A stretch of DNA of 64,000 nucleotides from Sinorhizobium fredii USDA 257 (GTDB lineage Bacteria; Pseudomonadota; Alphaproteobacteria; Rhizobiales; Rhizobiaceae): contig NC_018000.1 of assembly GCF_000265205.3 (NCBI RefSeq), positions 2,356,001 through 2,420,000 on the forward strand, in the 5' to 3' direction. The notes below the pieces were generated by a model, which saw only the letters and a list, made by a program, of their open reading frames with translations, made no database searches and was not told the origin of the DNA. Shown piece by piece: positions 51,462 to 62,992 of the stretch. The translations under genes and the position numbers were made by a program. How positions within the stretch are numbered: position 1 is the first letter of the stretch; every line of letters starts with the position of its first letter.

Positions 51462-52538
51462 TCAGTTGGAACTTGTCGCCTCCGAAACGGAGGCGCGGGA
51501 AATCAGCGTCGTGGGCAGAACAATGTGCCGAGGTTCCGCAGCCTCGCCCTTCATGCGCGCCACCAGGAGCTTCGCCACGGCTTCGCCAAGCCGATAGACG
51601 GGCTGGTCGACGACGGTGATCGGCGGGGTCGTGACGCTCGTCCAATCCGCATCGTGGAAGGTGATCAGCGACACGTCATCGGGGATCCCGAGGGAAAGTT
51701 CGCGGATCACCTTGAACACTTCCAGAGCGATGAGGCTGTCGGAGGCCAGTATCGCGGTCGGCCGCTCGTGTGAGCCGAGAAGCTCGAGCGCAAGTTTGCG
51801 GGTTTCGGCGCGGCCGTTGGCGCCGAGCCGGATCAAACCGGTGGGATCGAGGATCCGCGCCCTTTCGCAGGCAGCGAGGAACCCTTCGATGCGCAGGCGA
51901 ACCGAGGCGGTGTGAATGTCTTCGATGGTAGCGTACCGGTGCTCCGGCGTATCGCAGGCGGTGATATAGGCGATCTTGCGGTGACCCCGGCCAATCAACA
52001 GCTCTGTCGCCGCCTCTGCCGCTTCGCGGTCGTCGACCGTAACCGCGTCCACCGACAGGCCCGGTATGGCGCGGTCCAGAAGCGCCAGCGGCCTTCCGGA
52101 TCGAACCACGTCCTCGAGATGCGACGTCTCACGAGCGCGCGAGGGCGTGACGATCAGACCGTCGACGCGTTTGGCGAGCAGGGTTTTGACCGCGGCTTTT
52201 TCGGCTTCGATGTCCTCGCCGGAGTTTGCGAGGATGACGTTGAACCCGGCGGTTTTGGCAATATCCGCGATGCCGCGTACCGCGGCACTGAAGAACGGGT
52301 TCTCGATATCGCCGACGACGACGCCGATCGTCCCCGATCGGCCGGTCGTCATGCTGCGTGCCAGCTCGTTCGGCCTGTAGTCGAGCCTGCGCGCCGCCTG
52401 CAGGACGTTTTCCCGGACGCCGTCGCTGACCGTTCCATAGCCGCCGAGAACGCGCGCAGCGGTGGCTTTCGATACGTTTGCGGCGCGCGCGACGTCGGCC
52501 ACCGTGACAGAGGGTTTTCGCGGGAGATGCTCATCCAT
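51462..52538 (-). CDS. LacI-family transcriptional regulator
   Basis: A 358-residue repressor. The helix-turn-helix is VTVADVARAANVSKATAARVL, in which the usual TVSR of the recognition helix is TAAR, a difference that may give an unusual operator. The hinge helix is YRPNELARSM. The sensor domain has GVVVGDIENPFFSAAVRGI and ILASDSLIALEVFKVIRE. It is divergent from an amino-acid-type ABC transporter. The tandem palindromes at 52604-52637 are its likely targets. Confidence 0.87.
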   Translation of the reverse strand: MDEHLPRKPSVTVADVARAANVSKATAARVLGGYGTVSDGVRENVLQAARRLDYRPNELARSMTTGRSGTIGVVVGDIENPFFSAAVRGIADIAKTAGFNVILANSGEDIEAEKAAVKTLLAKRVDGLIVTPSRARETSHLEDVVRSGRPLALLDRAIPGLSVDAVTVDDREAAEAATELLIGRGHRKIAYITACDTPEHRYATIEDIHTASVRLRIEGFLAACERARILDPTGLIRLGANGRAETRKLALELLGSHERPTAILASDSLIALEVFKVIRELSLGIPDDVSLITFHDADWTSVTTPPITVVDQPVYRLGEAVAKLLVARMKGEAAEPRHIVLPTTLISRASVSEATSSN

Positions 52539-52559
52539 GCATTAGCATTACAAGAGATG

Positions 52560-52588
52560 TTGACGAGTGGTCAATGCGCAGCTAACAA
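52560..52588 (+). promoter_or_regulatory. candidate sigma-70 promoter of the amino-acid ABC operon
   Basis: TTGACG (52560-52565) and TAACAA (52583-52588) are separated by 17 bases. Transcription would begin near 52595, directly before two operator palindromes, a layout that suits repression by blocking the polymerase. Confidence 0.5.
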
Positions 52589-52603
52589 TCATCAAGTCCG
52601 AAA

Positions 52604-52637
52604 GAGACCGGTCTCATTCACAAAAGAGACCGGTCTC
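52604..52637. promoter_or_regulatory. tandem LacI-type operators
   Basis: The 12-bp palindrome GAGACCGGTCTC occurs twice, at 52604-52615 and 52626-52637, each preceded by AAA and followed by AT. The copies are 22 bp apart, two helical turns. The central CG is typical of LacI-family operators. Confidence 0.8.
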
Positions 52638-52775
52638 ATCGGATAAACTGCACCGGCATGCCGAAGAGGCATTTCGCCGGACGGGCGGTGCCGACCTCCT
52701 GTCCGCACGCGACTGCTCTGCCTGAAAGACACGTCGGCGCAGCAATAACGGAACACCAGAGCGGAGAACCTATTG

Positions 52776-53612
52776 ATGAACATGATGAAGACTGGAGCAT
52801 CGTTGCTCACTCGAACGCGCGCCTCTTTCGTGGCGCTTGCGCTGTCTGTCCTCGGTGCCGCCGTTTCGGGCGCCACCGCCGAGGAAAACAAGCTGGGACT
52901 CATCGACCCCAAGGTGATCAGCGTCGGAACCATGGGGGACGCCAAGCCCTATACGTTCGCCACCGCCGATGGCCAGTTCACCGGTTTCGATATCGAGCTC
53001 TTCCTCAATGTCGCCGAGCGCATCGGCTACAAGAAGGATCAGGTCGTCTTCACCGGCCAGGAATTTTCGGCGCTGATGCCATCCGTCGCCAATGGACGCT
53101 TCGATGTGGCGGTTGCCGCCATCGGGACGACCGAGCAGCGCAAGAAAACGGTTGATTTCTCCGACGGCTACCTTGCCGGCTATCTGTCCATCCTCACGGC
53201 CGACGAGGCGATCAATAAGCCTGAGGGCCTGAAAGGCAAGCGCCTCGGCGTCGTGCAAGGAACATTGCAGGAAATCTACGCGCAAAAGAACTTCGCCGGC
53301 ACGGATCTGGTCAAGTTCCCGGACAACAATTCGGCGGTCGTCGCTCTCAACAACGGGACGATCGACGCCCACTTCCTCGATTACGAAGCCGCCAAGGACT
53401 ACACCGGCCGTTACGACAACCTGAAGGTGACGGTCAATATCCCGAGCTTCGATGCGCCCGCGGGCTTCGTCATCCGCCAGGGCAATGACGGCCTGCGCGA
53501 AGCGCTGAACGAGGGACTGCATGCGGCCATGCAGGACGGAACCTGGAAGACGCTTTACCAGAAGTGGTTCCCGGGCTCTCCGATGCCGGACGAATACCTT
53601 CCCAAGAACTAG
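52776..53612 (+). CDS. amino-acid-type ABC transporter substrate-binding protein
   Basis: A 278-residue periplasmic protein of family 3 (SBP_bac_3). The signal peptide ends around SGATAEE (residue 34). [19 protein letters not shown] and [21 protein letters not shown] are family marks, the second holding the Arg that binds the ligand carboxylate. The ATG at 52776 has GCGGAG upstream. The ligand may be an amino acid, opine or similar compound. A near-perfect hairpin follows its stop. Confidence 0.87.
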   Translation: MNMMKTGASLLTRTRASFVALALSVLGAAVSGATAEENKLGLIDPKVISVGTMGDAKPYTFATADGQFTGFDIELFLNVAERIGYKKDQVVFTGQEFSALMPSVANGRFDVAVAAIGTTEQRKKTVDFSDGYLAGYLSILTADEAINKPEGLKGKRLGVVQGTLQEIYAQKNFAGTDLVKFPDNNSAVVALNNGTIDAHFLDYEAAKDYTGRYDNLKVTVNIPSFDAPAGFVIRQGNDGLREALNEGLHAAMQDGTWKTLYQKWFPGSPMPDEYLPKN

Positions 53613-53620
53613 TGATCCGC

Positions 53621-53647
53621 GCCCGGTCGCCCATAAGGCGGCCGGGC
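53621..53647 (+). other. intercistronic hairpin
   Basis: GCCCGGTCGCC pairs with GGCGGCCGGGC over 11 positions (one G-U) around a CATAA loop, nine bases after the binding-protein stop. It probably stabilises that part of the message. Confidence 0.55.
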
Positions 53648-53677
53648 CGCCCGGATTGAAGGGGTAAGGACATTTCC

Positions 53678-55195
53678 ATGAATTGGCTTGAAAATCTCCG
53701 CCGCAGCTTCCTCGATTGGGAAGCAATGGCGGAAGTGCTGCCGACGATGATTGCCGTCGGCCTGAAGAACACCCTTATTCTCGCGGCGGCCTCGACGGTG
53801 CTCGGCGTCGTCATCGGCATGGTGCTGGCGATCATGGGGATCTCGCGCTCGCCGTGGCTGCGCATCCCGGCAAGGGTCTATACAGACATCTTCCGCGGCC
53901 TGCCCGCGATCGTCACCATCCTTTTGATCGGCCAGGGTTTTGCGCGGCTCGGTCGCGACATCTTCGGGCCGTCTCCCTACCCGCTCGGCATCCTGGCGCT
54001 GAGCCTCATTGCCGGCGCCTATATCGGCGAGATCTTCCGCTCGGGTATCCAGAGCGTCGAGCGCGGGCAAATGGAGGCCTGCCGGGCGCTCAGCATGAGC
54101 TATGGCCAGGGCATGCGGCTGATCGTCGTGCCCCAGGGCGTGCGCCGGGTGCTGCCGGCGCTGGTCAACCAGTTCATCGGCAACGTCAAGGATTCGAGCC
54201 TGGTCTATTTCCTCGGCCTGCTTGCTTCGGAGCGGGAGATCTTCCGTGTCGGCCAGGATCAGGCCGTGGTCACGGGCAACCTCTCTCCGCTGCTGCTCGC
54301 CGGTGTCTTCTATCTGGTCATCACCGTGCCACTCACCCATGTCGTCAACGCGATCGACAACCGCCTGCGCCTCGGCAAGCAGCACCCGGGCGGGGTCACC
54401 AGCGGCCTCGACGAGGTCAGCGAGCTGGAGTCGGAAGGCAAGGCCAAGGACGAAACCCTGCCGGTCTTCAAGGGCGGCAGCCTGGAGGTACGCAAGCTCA
54501 GCATGGCCTATGGCGACCTCGACGTGCTGAAGGGCGTCGATCTGACAGTCAAGCCTGGAACCGTTACCTGCGTCATCGGCCCATCCGGTTCCGGCAAGTC
54601 GACGCTGCTTCGCTGCCTCAATCGCCTTGTCGAGCCGAAAGGTGGCGACATTCGTCTCGACGGCGAGAGCATTCTTGCCATGAAACCTGAGAAATTGCGC
54701 CGCCGGGTCGGCATGGTCTTCCAGCACTTCAACCTCTTTCCCGATCACACGGCACTCGAAAACGTCATGCTGTCGCTGGTGAAGATCAAGGGTATGCCGA
54801 AGGAGGAGGCCGGGCGGATAGCCATGGCGCGCCTCGACGATGTCGGGCTTGCCGGCCGCAAGCATCACCGCCCGGGGAGTCTTTCGGGTGGGCAGCAGCA
54901 GCGCGTCGCGATTGCGCGGGCCCTGGCGATGGAGCCGGAGGTTATTCTCTTCGACGAGGTGACGAGCGCGCTTGATCCGGAACTGGTGAAGGGCGTCCTG
55001 AGCCTGATGGCCGATCTTGGCCGCCGGGGCATGACGATGGTCGTCGTCACCCACGAAATGGGCTTCGCCCGCCGCGTCGCCGATCAAGTCGTCTTCATGG
55101 ACGAAGGCAAGGTCATCGAAGCCGGCCCGCCGCAGCAGATCTTCGATCGCCCGCAAAGCGAACGGCTGAAGCGCTTCCTGGCGGAAGTCCTCTAG
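53678..55195 (+). CDS. amino-acid-type ABC transporter, permease fused to ATP-binding domain
   Basis: A 505-residue fusion. Residues 1-235 are a HisMQ-type permease: LKNTLILAAASTVLGVV, the IFRSGIQSVERGQMEACRAL EAA-loop region and LVNQFIGNVKDSSLVYFLG. After a linker of about 35 charged residues comes the ATPase (265-505): GPSGSGKST, LSGGQQQRVAIARAL, ILFDEVTSALD and VVVTHEMGFARRVAD. Most systems encode these as two genes; similar fusions occur in rhizobia. The single frame, without any stop at the junction, argues for a true fusion. A dimer would make the whole transporter. Confidence 0.88.
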   Translation: MNWLENLRRSFLDWEAMAEVLPTMIAVGLKNTLILAAASTVLGVVIGMVLAIMGISRSPWLRIPARVYTDIFRGLPAIVTILLIGQGFARLGRDIFGPSPYPLGILALSLIAGAYIGEIFRSGIQSVERGQMEACRALSMSYGQGMRLIVVPQGVRRVLPALVNQFIGNVKDSSLVYFLGLLASEREIFRVGQDQAVVTGNLSPLLLAGVFYLVITVPLTHVVNAIDNRLRLGKQHPGGVTSGLDEVSELESEGKAKDETLPVFKGGSLEVRKLSMAYGDLDVLKGVDLTVKPGTVTCVIGPSGSGKSTLLRCLNRLVEPKGGDIRLDGESILAMKPEKLRRRVGMVFQHFNLFPDHTALENVMLSLVKIKGMPKEEAGRIAMARLDDVGLAGRKHHRPGSLSGGQQQRVAIARALAMEPEVILFDEVTSALDPELVKGVLSLMADLGRRGMTMVVVTHEMGFARRVADQVVFMDEGKVIEAGPPQQIFDRPQSERLKRFLAEVL

Positions 55196-55244
55196 CCGTG
55201 TCGCCCGAAACACCCTTTGAGTCATAGGCCTGGAAGAAAATCCC

Positions 55245-56372
55245 ATGCAGAAGAACAGAGTATCGAAAGTCGTCATCATCGGCGCGGGCATCTTCGGCGT
55301 ATCCACCGGCCTGCAACTGGCGCGTCGAGGAATAGAGGTGACCATCGTCAATGACGGTCCCCCGGCAAACGGTGCCTCCGGCCGTTCGCTCTCCTGGCTC
55401 AATTCCTCGCGCATGCGTTCGCAGGCCTATCACCGCCTGCGCATGGCCGGTATCGACCGTTATCGGACGCTCAAAGCCCGTCAGCCGGATGCGGATTGGC
55501 TGTCGTTCGACGGTGGCCTCACCTGGGATGCGGACGACGAGACGAACGAGATCGAGGCCGCTTATCGCCACGAAGTCTCGCTCGCCTATGATGCGCTCCA
55601 TCTGGCGCCAGACGCCGTCGCAAAGATCACCCCCGGCGTGGATGCAAGAGCGATCACCAGGCAGGGGGCGATTTTCAACCCCGGCGAGGGCTGGGTCGAC
55701 CTGCCGAAGCTGATCGGCGTGCTGCTTGCCGAATTCGCCGAACGCGGCGGCACACTGGTCACCGATAGCGGCCGCGCTAGCGTGGTCGTAGAGGGCGGGC
55801 GTGCCTTGGGTGCTTCGACGTCCTCGGGAACGTTCTATCGCGGCGATGTCGTCCTTCTTGCAACGGGGCCGTCCGTGCCGAAGATGGTCGCGGAGGCCGG
55901 GCAGCGGATCGACGATGCAACGCCGGTGTCGCTGCTCGTGACGACGAAACCTGTCGAACTGCCCTTGAAGGCGGTGCTCAATACACCGCGCGTCGCGATC
56001 CGCCCGGCGCCCGAGCAGCGCTTCGTTCTCGATGCCGCCTGGTCCGAGGAGGAAGTCGTCGAGACATCGGAGGGAAACTACGAGGTGAGGGCCGAAACGC
56101 TCGAGGGTCTGCTCGCCGAGGCTTCCAGGGTTCTTGAGGGCAATCCAAGGCTGGAACTCGAAGGCTATGGCGTCGGCCGCAAGCCGATTCCGGGCGATGG
56201 CGAGCCAGTCTTCGGCGAACTCATGGCGATCCCAGGCTATTTCGTCGCCTTCAGCCATAGCGGAGCGACGCTTGGCCTGATCGCCGGCGAGCTTCTGGCT
56301 TTCGAAATCGCCACGGGTGAGAAGCACCCCATGCTCGCGAATTTCCGACCGGAAAGATTCGAAGCTGCCTGA
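55245..56372 (+). CDS. FAD-dependent oxidoreductase (DAO family)
   Basis: A 375-residue D-amino-acid-oxidase-type flavoprotein. The FAD motif is VVIIGAGIFGVSTGLQLARRG at the N-terminus, followed by NGASGRSLSWLN. The C-terminal AFSHSGATLGLIAGELLA closes the FAD site. GGAAG precedes the ATG. It is 49 bases after the permease-ATPase gene and likely oxidises the imported compound, perhaps a secondary or N-alkyl amino acid (inference). Confidence 0.85.
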   Translation: MQKNRVSKVVIIGAGIFGVSTGLQLARRGIEVTIVNDGPPANGASGRSLSWLNSSRMRSQAYHRLRMAGIDRYRTLKARQPDADWLSFDGGLTWDADDETNEIEAAYRHEVSLAYDALHLAPDAVAKITPGVDARAITRQGAIFNPGEGWVDLPKLIGVLLAEFAERGGTLVTDSGRASVVVEGGRALGASTSSGTFYRGDVVLLATGPSVPKMVAEAGQRIDDATPVSLLVTTKPVELPLKAVLNTPRVAIRPAPEQRFVLDAAWSEEEVVETSEGNYEVRAETLEGLLAEASRVLEGNPRLELEGYGVGRKPIPGDGEPVFGELMAIPGYFVAFSHSGATLGLIAGELLAFEIATGEKHPMLANFRPERFEAA

Positions 56373-56424
56373 CGCCGCGAGCATGCTTGCCCGGCCGACC
56401 GTCTGGCCAGCCGGGCAGGCAGGT

Positions 56425-58641
56425 TTACGCGTTCAGCGATTTTGCCAAAGGCATGACGCGGATCCGCTTGCCGAGCGCCTTGTAGGCGGCGTTGGCAACG
56501 GCAGGGCCGATCGGCGGCACGCCGGGCTCGCCGATACCGGAGGGCGGGTTTGCGGAGGCGACGATGTGGACCTCGACTGCCGGCATCGCATCGATCCGCA
56601 GCGGCGTATACAGGTCGAAATTGCCCTGGTCGACCTTGCCGTCAGTCAGAGTGATTTCCTCGCCGAATATGGCGCTGAGCCCGAAGCCGATCCCGCCCTC
56701 GACCTGGGCGCGGACCTGATCCGGATTGATCGCCAGGCCGCAATCCACCGCCGCGACGACGCGTTCCACCTTGATCTGTCCTTTGCCGTCGGTCGAGACC
56801 TCGGCGATCTCGGCGACCACGGAACCGAAGCTCTCGGCGATGGCCACGCCGCGGAAGCGTCCTTCCGGCAAGGGCTTCTGCCAACCGGCTTTTTCCGCCA
56901 CCAGCTTGAGAACCGTTGCGTGACGCGACTCCGGCTCGAGCATGGAGAGACGGAATTCGACCGGATCGCGTCCCGCCGCCTCGGCGACTTCGTCGAGGAA
57001 GGTCTCTGCGGCGAAGGCGGTGTGCGTCGAGCCGACCGAGCGCCACCATAGAACGGGAACGCCCACCTCCGTGCTCGTCAGGCCGACTGTCTGGTTGGGA
57101 ATAGTGTAGGGCAGATTGCTTGCCCCCTCGACGGAGGTCGGGTCGACCCCGTTCTTGACCATACCCTCGAACGCCGTCTTTGCCACGATGGATTGGCCGA
57201 CGATGTGATTGTTCCAGGCCACGAGTTTTCCGCCGTCGTCGATGGCGGCCTTGAGGCTGTGCACATAGGCGGGTCGATAGCGGCCCCCCCGCATGTCGTC
57301 CTCGCGGGTCCATTGCAGCTTTACCGGCGCACGGAAACCGATGGCCTTGGCCACATGCACCGCCTCGACGACGACGTCACCGTCGAAGACCGCCCGCCGG
57401 CCAAAGCTGCCGCCGGTCTTCATGACATGCAGGCGTACCTTCTCAGGGGCGATTCCGGCCGCATCTCCAGCGAGTTTCTGGTAAACGTCCGTGAACTGGT
57501 GCCCGCCCCAGATTTCCAGAGTGCCGTCTTCGTTCATGCGCGCGACCGCGTTCAGCGGTTCCATCGCCGCATGCGCCAGGTACGGGAACTCGAAACTCGC
57601 CTCGATGACTTTCGCGGCCTTAGCGAATTCAGCCTCGGCGTCGCCGTCCTTACGCGCGACCGCCGCCGGGGGCTTCTTCACGAGGTCGCGGTACATGGAC
57701 ATGAGCTGCTGCGTTCCACGCTTTTCCGCTCCTGCCTCGTCCCATTCGACGGTGACGGCTTCGCGTCCCTTGATCGACGCCCACATGTTTTCACCGACCA
57801 CGGCGACACCGCGCGGCGTTTCAACGACGTCGACAACGCCCTTAATGGCGCGCGCGGCCGCCGCATCGAAGGACTTCACCTTGGCGCCGAAAAGCGGCGG
57901 ATGGATGATCACCGCAGTCAGCATGCCGGGAAGCTTGACGTCGATCGTATATTGCTCCGTCCCGTTCGCCTTGCGGGCGCTGTCGAAACGCTTCAGTTCG
58001 GAATTGCCGATGAGCTTCCAGTCGCTCGGCTGCTTCAGCGTCACATCCGGGGGCACCGGCATTGTTGCCGCCTTGGCGGCGAAGACGCCGAAACCGCCGT
58101 TCTTGCCGGAGGGATGGGAGAGAACGCCCTTCTCGACGGCGATTTCGGCCGAATCGACACCCCACTCGGAGGCCGCGGCGGCAACCAGCATGGCGCGGGC
58201 CGCGGCACCCGCCTTGCGATAGCGTTCCCACGAGGTCACCATGGAGGTCGAGCCTCCGGTTCCCTGCATCGTACCGCCGAAGGCGATGTTGCCGTAGGCT
58301 TTGATATTGCCGGCAGCCCCCTTCACGTCGATCGTCGACCAGTCGGCATCGAGTTCCTCTGCCACCAGCGTGGCGATGCCGTTATAGGAGCCTTGCCCCA
58401 TTTCGAACTGGGAGGAAAGGACGGTCACCGTTCCATCGCCATCGATCGTGAGATAGGGGGAAAAGGCATGTGAACCGTGTGTTGTCGCCGTCTCGCTCGC
58501 CGCCGCCGGCGACGCAGACAGGAGGCGGAAGCCGATGGCAAGGCCGGTGCCGGTCGCCAGCGCGCCGATCAGGAATTGCCGCCGCGAAGCCTCGACCCGC
58601 GCGGCGGGGAGGGTAACCGATTGCATCAATTTTGGTAGCAT
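56425..58641 (-). CDS. molybdopterin-binding subunit of a xanthine-dehydrogenase-family oxidoreductase (IorB type)
   Basis: A 738-residue large subunit. An N-terminal twin-arginine signal ([19 protein letters not shown]) sends it, folded with its cofactor and partner, to the periplasm. [13 protein letters not shown] and [16 protein letters not shown] are molybdopterin marks; the active-site Glu should be in [17 protein letters not shown] near the C-terminus. These enzymes hydroxylate N-heterocycles such as isoquinoline or oxidise aldehydes. The small subunit is three bases upstream. No XdhC-like insertion factor is seen nearby. Confidence 0.87.
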   Translation of the reverse strand: MLPKLMQSVTLPAARVEASRRQFLIGALATGTGLAIGFRLLSASPAAASETATTHGSHAFSPYLTIDGDGTVTVLSSQFEMGQGSYNGIATLVAEELDADWSTIDVKGAAGNIKAYGNIAFGGTMQGTGGSTSMVTSWERYRKAGAAARAMLVAAAASEWGVDSAEIAVEKGVLSHPSGKNGGFGVFAAKAATMPVPPDVTLKQPSDWKLIGNSELKRFDSARKANGTEQYTIDVKLPGMLTAVIIHPPLFGAKVKSFDAAAARAIKGVVDVVETPRGVAVVGENMWASIKGREAVTVEWDEAGAEKRGTQQLMSMYRDLVKKPPAAVARKDGDAEAEFAKAAKVIEASFEFPYLAHAAMEPLNAVARMNEDGTLEIWGGHQFTDVYQKLAGDAAGIAPEKVRLHVMKTGGSFGRRAVFDGDVVVEAVHVAKAIGFRAPVKLQWTREDDMRGGRYRPAYVHSLKAAIDDGGKLVAWNNHIVGQSIVAKTAFEGMVKNGVDPTSVEGASNLPYTIPNQTVGLTSTEVGVPVLWWRSVGSTHTAFAAETFLDEVAEAAGRDPVEFRLSMLEPESRHATVLKLVAEKAGWQKPLPEGRFRGVAIAESFGSVVAEIAEVSTDGKGQIKVERVVAAVDCGLAINPDQVRAQVEGGIGFGLSAIFGEEITLTDGKVDQGNFDLYTPLRIDAMPAVEVHIVASANPPSGIGEPGVPPIGPAVANAAYKALGKRIRVMPLAKSLNA

Positions 58642-58644
58642 GGT

Positions 58645-59103
58645 TCAGCCCTCCAGGCGCTTTGCGGCTTCGTGAATGCCGGCACGGATGCGATGATAGG
58701 TGGCGCACCGACAGAGGTTGCCCGACATCGCAGCGTCGATGTCCTCGTCGTTGGGCTTCGGATTGCTCGTCAGCAGTTCTGTCGCCGACATGATCTGGCC
58801 CGACTGGCAGTAGCCGCACTGCGGGACGTCGAGATCGGCCCAGACGGCCTGCACCGCTTCTGCGACCTTGCCCTTCAGGCCCTCGATTGTGGTTATCTGC
58901 GCGCCTTCGATGTCGCCGATCATGGTCTGACAGGATCGGACCGCCGAACCGTCGACATAGACTGTGCAGGCGCCGCATTGCGCCATGCCGCAGCCGAACT
59001 TCGTGCCGGTTAATCCAACCAGATCACGGATCACCCAAAGAAGCGGCATATCCGCCTCGGCATCGACCGAATGTTCGACGCCGTTGATAGTCACAATTGC
59101 CAT
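58645..59103 (-). CDS. (2Fe-2S)-binding subunit of the same oxidoreductase (IorA type)
   Basis: A 152-residue iron-sulfur protein. The plant-ferredoxin cluster is [17 protein letters not shown] with a further Cys in SCQTMIGD; the second cluster uses CGYCQSGQ and NLCRCATY. The ATG at 59103 has CGAGGAG upstream. It passes electrons from the molybdenum centre of the larger subunit. Being without its own signal, it is exported with its partner. I see no gene in 59104-59301. Confidence 0.9.
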   Translation of the reverse strand: MAIVTINGVEHSVDAEADMPLLWVIRDLVGLTGTKFGCGMAQCGACTVYVDGSAVRSCQTMIGDIEGAQITTIEGLKGKVAEAVQAVWADLDVPQCGYCQSGQIMSATELLTSNPKPNDEDIDAAMSGNLCRCATYHRIRAGIHEAAKRLEG

Positions 59104-59301
59104 GGTGTTCTCCTCGCGTTGAGACGCGGATCTCGGGATGTTCGGAAAATACCGCTCGCGCGCCGCAGCCATTCGCCAGGCTGCAGCGGCAGATTAGAAG
59201 ACAAGCTTCCGGCCCGGTAGATTCGATCCTGTCGGATAATTGCCTATTCCTGTCGCGGTGACGGGATCGTGATCATAGGCGCGGTTTGAGACGCGTCTGC
59301 G

Positions 59302-60273
59302 CTAACCGACGGAATCGCGCTTGGTGGAATCGCTGGAGTTTAGGATTGCCCGGATGTCGCGCAGCGGCGGGTGGCCGAAAGCGCGGCGATACTCGCGGCT
59401 GAACTGTGTCGGGCTCTCATAGCCGACGCGCAGCGCCGCCGTCGCCGCGTCGAGCGATTGCGACAGCATCAGTTCCCGTGCGTGGTGCAGGCGGAGGTGC
59501 TTCTGGAACTGCAGCGGGCTCATGGCGGTCATGGCGCGGAAATGGTGGTGCAACGTCGAGACCCCCATATTGGCGATCTCCGCCAGTTCTTCGACGCGCA
59601 GCGGCTGGGTGTAGTTCTCTTTCAGCCATGCGATTGCTCGGGCGACACGGTTGCTGTTGGTGCCGGCCAGCGCGAAGCGTCTGAGTCGCGCGCCCTGCTC
59701 GCCGGTGAGCAGCCGATAGAGGATTTCATTGTGAATGTGACTTGCCAGGAACGGTATGTCGGCCGGCGCATTTGCAAGCGAAATCAGTCTCAGAAAAGCG
59801 TCGAACAGTGCGGGTGTCGCGGCGCCGACGGCGACGCCGACGAGGTCGCGTTCGGGCGCCTCCGTCGGATGCAGGTCGTGGTCGGCGATGATCCGCCGCA
59901 GCCTCTCGAGATCGAGCCGGAGCGAAGCTGCCACATAGGGCTCGTCCAGGCTCGCCTCGCAGATCTGGCCGGTCGCCGGCAGTCCGAGGGCCGTCAGGAA
60001 AAAGCAGGAGTCGTCGTAGACGAGCGTCTGATTACCGACATGGACGCGTTTGCTCCCCTTGATGATCAAGGACAGGCTAGGCTCATAGACGGCGGAAAAA
60101 GGGCCGGCCGGCTCGACGACACGGTAAAGGGAAAGCTCCGGGACGGTGTGGCTGTAGCGCAGACCGTCCCACTGCAGCTGCGCGAGTTCGTCAAGGATAC
60201 GCGCACGAAGCGGCGCGGTCTCCTCGCGTAGGCGCTGTCGCTCAATGATGGCCTTGGCCTCGCTCATGGGCAT
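59302..60273 (-). CDS. AraC-family transcriptional regulator
   Basis: A 323-residue regulator. An AraC_N-type sensor domain (SLYRVVEPAGPFSAVYEPSLSL, then DDSCFFLTALGLPATGQI) precedes the DNA-binding part: LRVEELAEIANMGVSTLHHHF and DAATAALRVGYESPTQFSREY, then FGHPPLRDI. The frame to 60303 would need a TTG start, so I prefer ATG 60273. It lies directly upstream of the iron-sulfur and molybdenum subunit genes on the same strand and may control them. Confidence 0.85.
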   Translation of the reverse strand: MPMSEAKAIIERQRLREETAPLRARILDELAQLQWDGLRYSHTVPELSLYRVVEPAGPFSAVYEPSLSLIIKGSKRVHVGNQTLVYDDSCFFLTALGLPATGQICEASLDEPYVAASLRLDLERLRRIIADHDLHPTEAPERDLVGVAVGAATPALFDAFLRLISLANAPADIPFLASHIHNEILYRLLTGEQGARLRRFALAGTNSNRVARAIAWLKENYTQPLRVEELAEIANMGVSTLHHHFRAMTAMSPLQFQKHLRLHHARELMLSQSLDAATAALRVGYESPTQFSREYRRAFGHPPLRDIRAILNSSDSTKRDSVG

Positions 60274-60450
60274 GGCTGTCGCCGCTCCGCCGGTAGATGT
60301 CAAATCATCTGTTTATCACATTCTTTTGAAGCGTGCAGGATTAGGCAAGAAATCGCAACTGCGGCGCTAGGGATGCCGTTGCTGATATACTCATTGACTC
60401 ATCATACCAGTTCGTCTATCGCTTCCGTTATCGACATGCGGGAGATGCAG

Positions 60451-62284
<1,834 letters not shown>

Positions 62285-62347
62285 TCGCCGTTTGGCGCGC
62301 GACGGCAGCAGCCTCGCGCGCCTGCATTCCCTATGGAGTAGGTCTCG

Positions 62348-62992
62348 ATGCCAATTACGAGGGGCGCGTCCGTCATCGTCCTTGCGGTAGTGCTGGCGCT
62401 CGCCGGCTGCAAGTTCATCAAGACGCCAACGGCGGAGGAGGCGGCGCAATCCGCCACCGGTGGCTTCGATCCGGATCGGATGGTCGCGGAGATTTGGGAC
62501 AGCAAGGTCGTGCCCTATCTCGACAGGAAGGCGGGACCGTTCTCCGAGGTTGCCTCGCTCGCCGCAAGCAATCTGGAAGCGGCCGGCGCAAAATATGGGC
62601 ACAAGGAGAAGCAGGGCAGTGCGCCCTGGACCTTCGCCGCGCGCCTTTCCGGCACCATCGTCAAGGCGGAGACGAAGTCGCGCTCGGCCTATGTAGACGT
62701 CGATGCCGACAGCGACGGCAAGGCGGATGCGCGCGTCCAGATCGGTCCGGCGATCCGCGGCACGGCGATCCGCGACAGCCTCGACTTCGTGAACTTCAAC
62801 GAGTTCAAGAACCAGATTGAGTGGGCACAATACGGCAAGGCCTTCAATACCCATGTGAACGGCCTGGTGCTCGAAAAGCTCTCGCGCGACCAACTCGTCG
62901 GCAAGAAGCTGGATGCGGTCGGGGCCTATCCCGCGCCCGCCAAGGGGCAGTTGCCGGTCTTCGCGCCGGCGCAGTTGACGGTGGGTGGATGA
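62348..62992 (+). CDS. DUF2291 family lipoprotein
   Basis: A 214-residue protein with a lipoprotein signal: LALAGCKF, where Cys becomes the lipidated first residue (near residue 20). The rest has the alternating strands of DUF2291, a family that travels with ribose-type ABC transporters of pentoses. It may bind sugar or aid the binding protein at the membrane; no reaction is known. It overlaps the ATPase gene by four bases. Confidence 0.8.
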   Translation: MPITRGASVIVLAVVLALAGCKFIKTPTAEEAAQSATGGFDPDRMVAEIWDSKVVPYLDRKAGPFSEVASLAASNLEAAGAKYGHKEKQGSAPWTFAARLSGTIVKAETKSRSAYVDVDADSDGKADARVQIGPAIRGTAIRDSLDFVNFNEFKNQIEWAQYGKAFNTHVNGLVLEKLSRDQLVGKKLDAVGAYPAPAKGQLPVFAPAQLTVGG

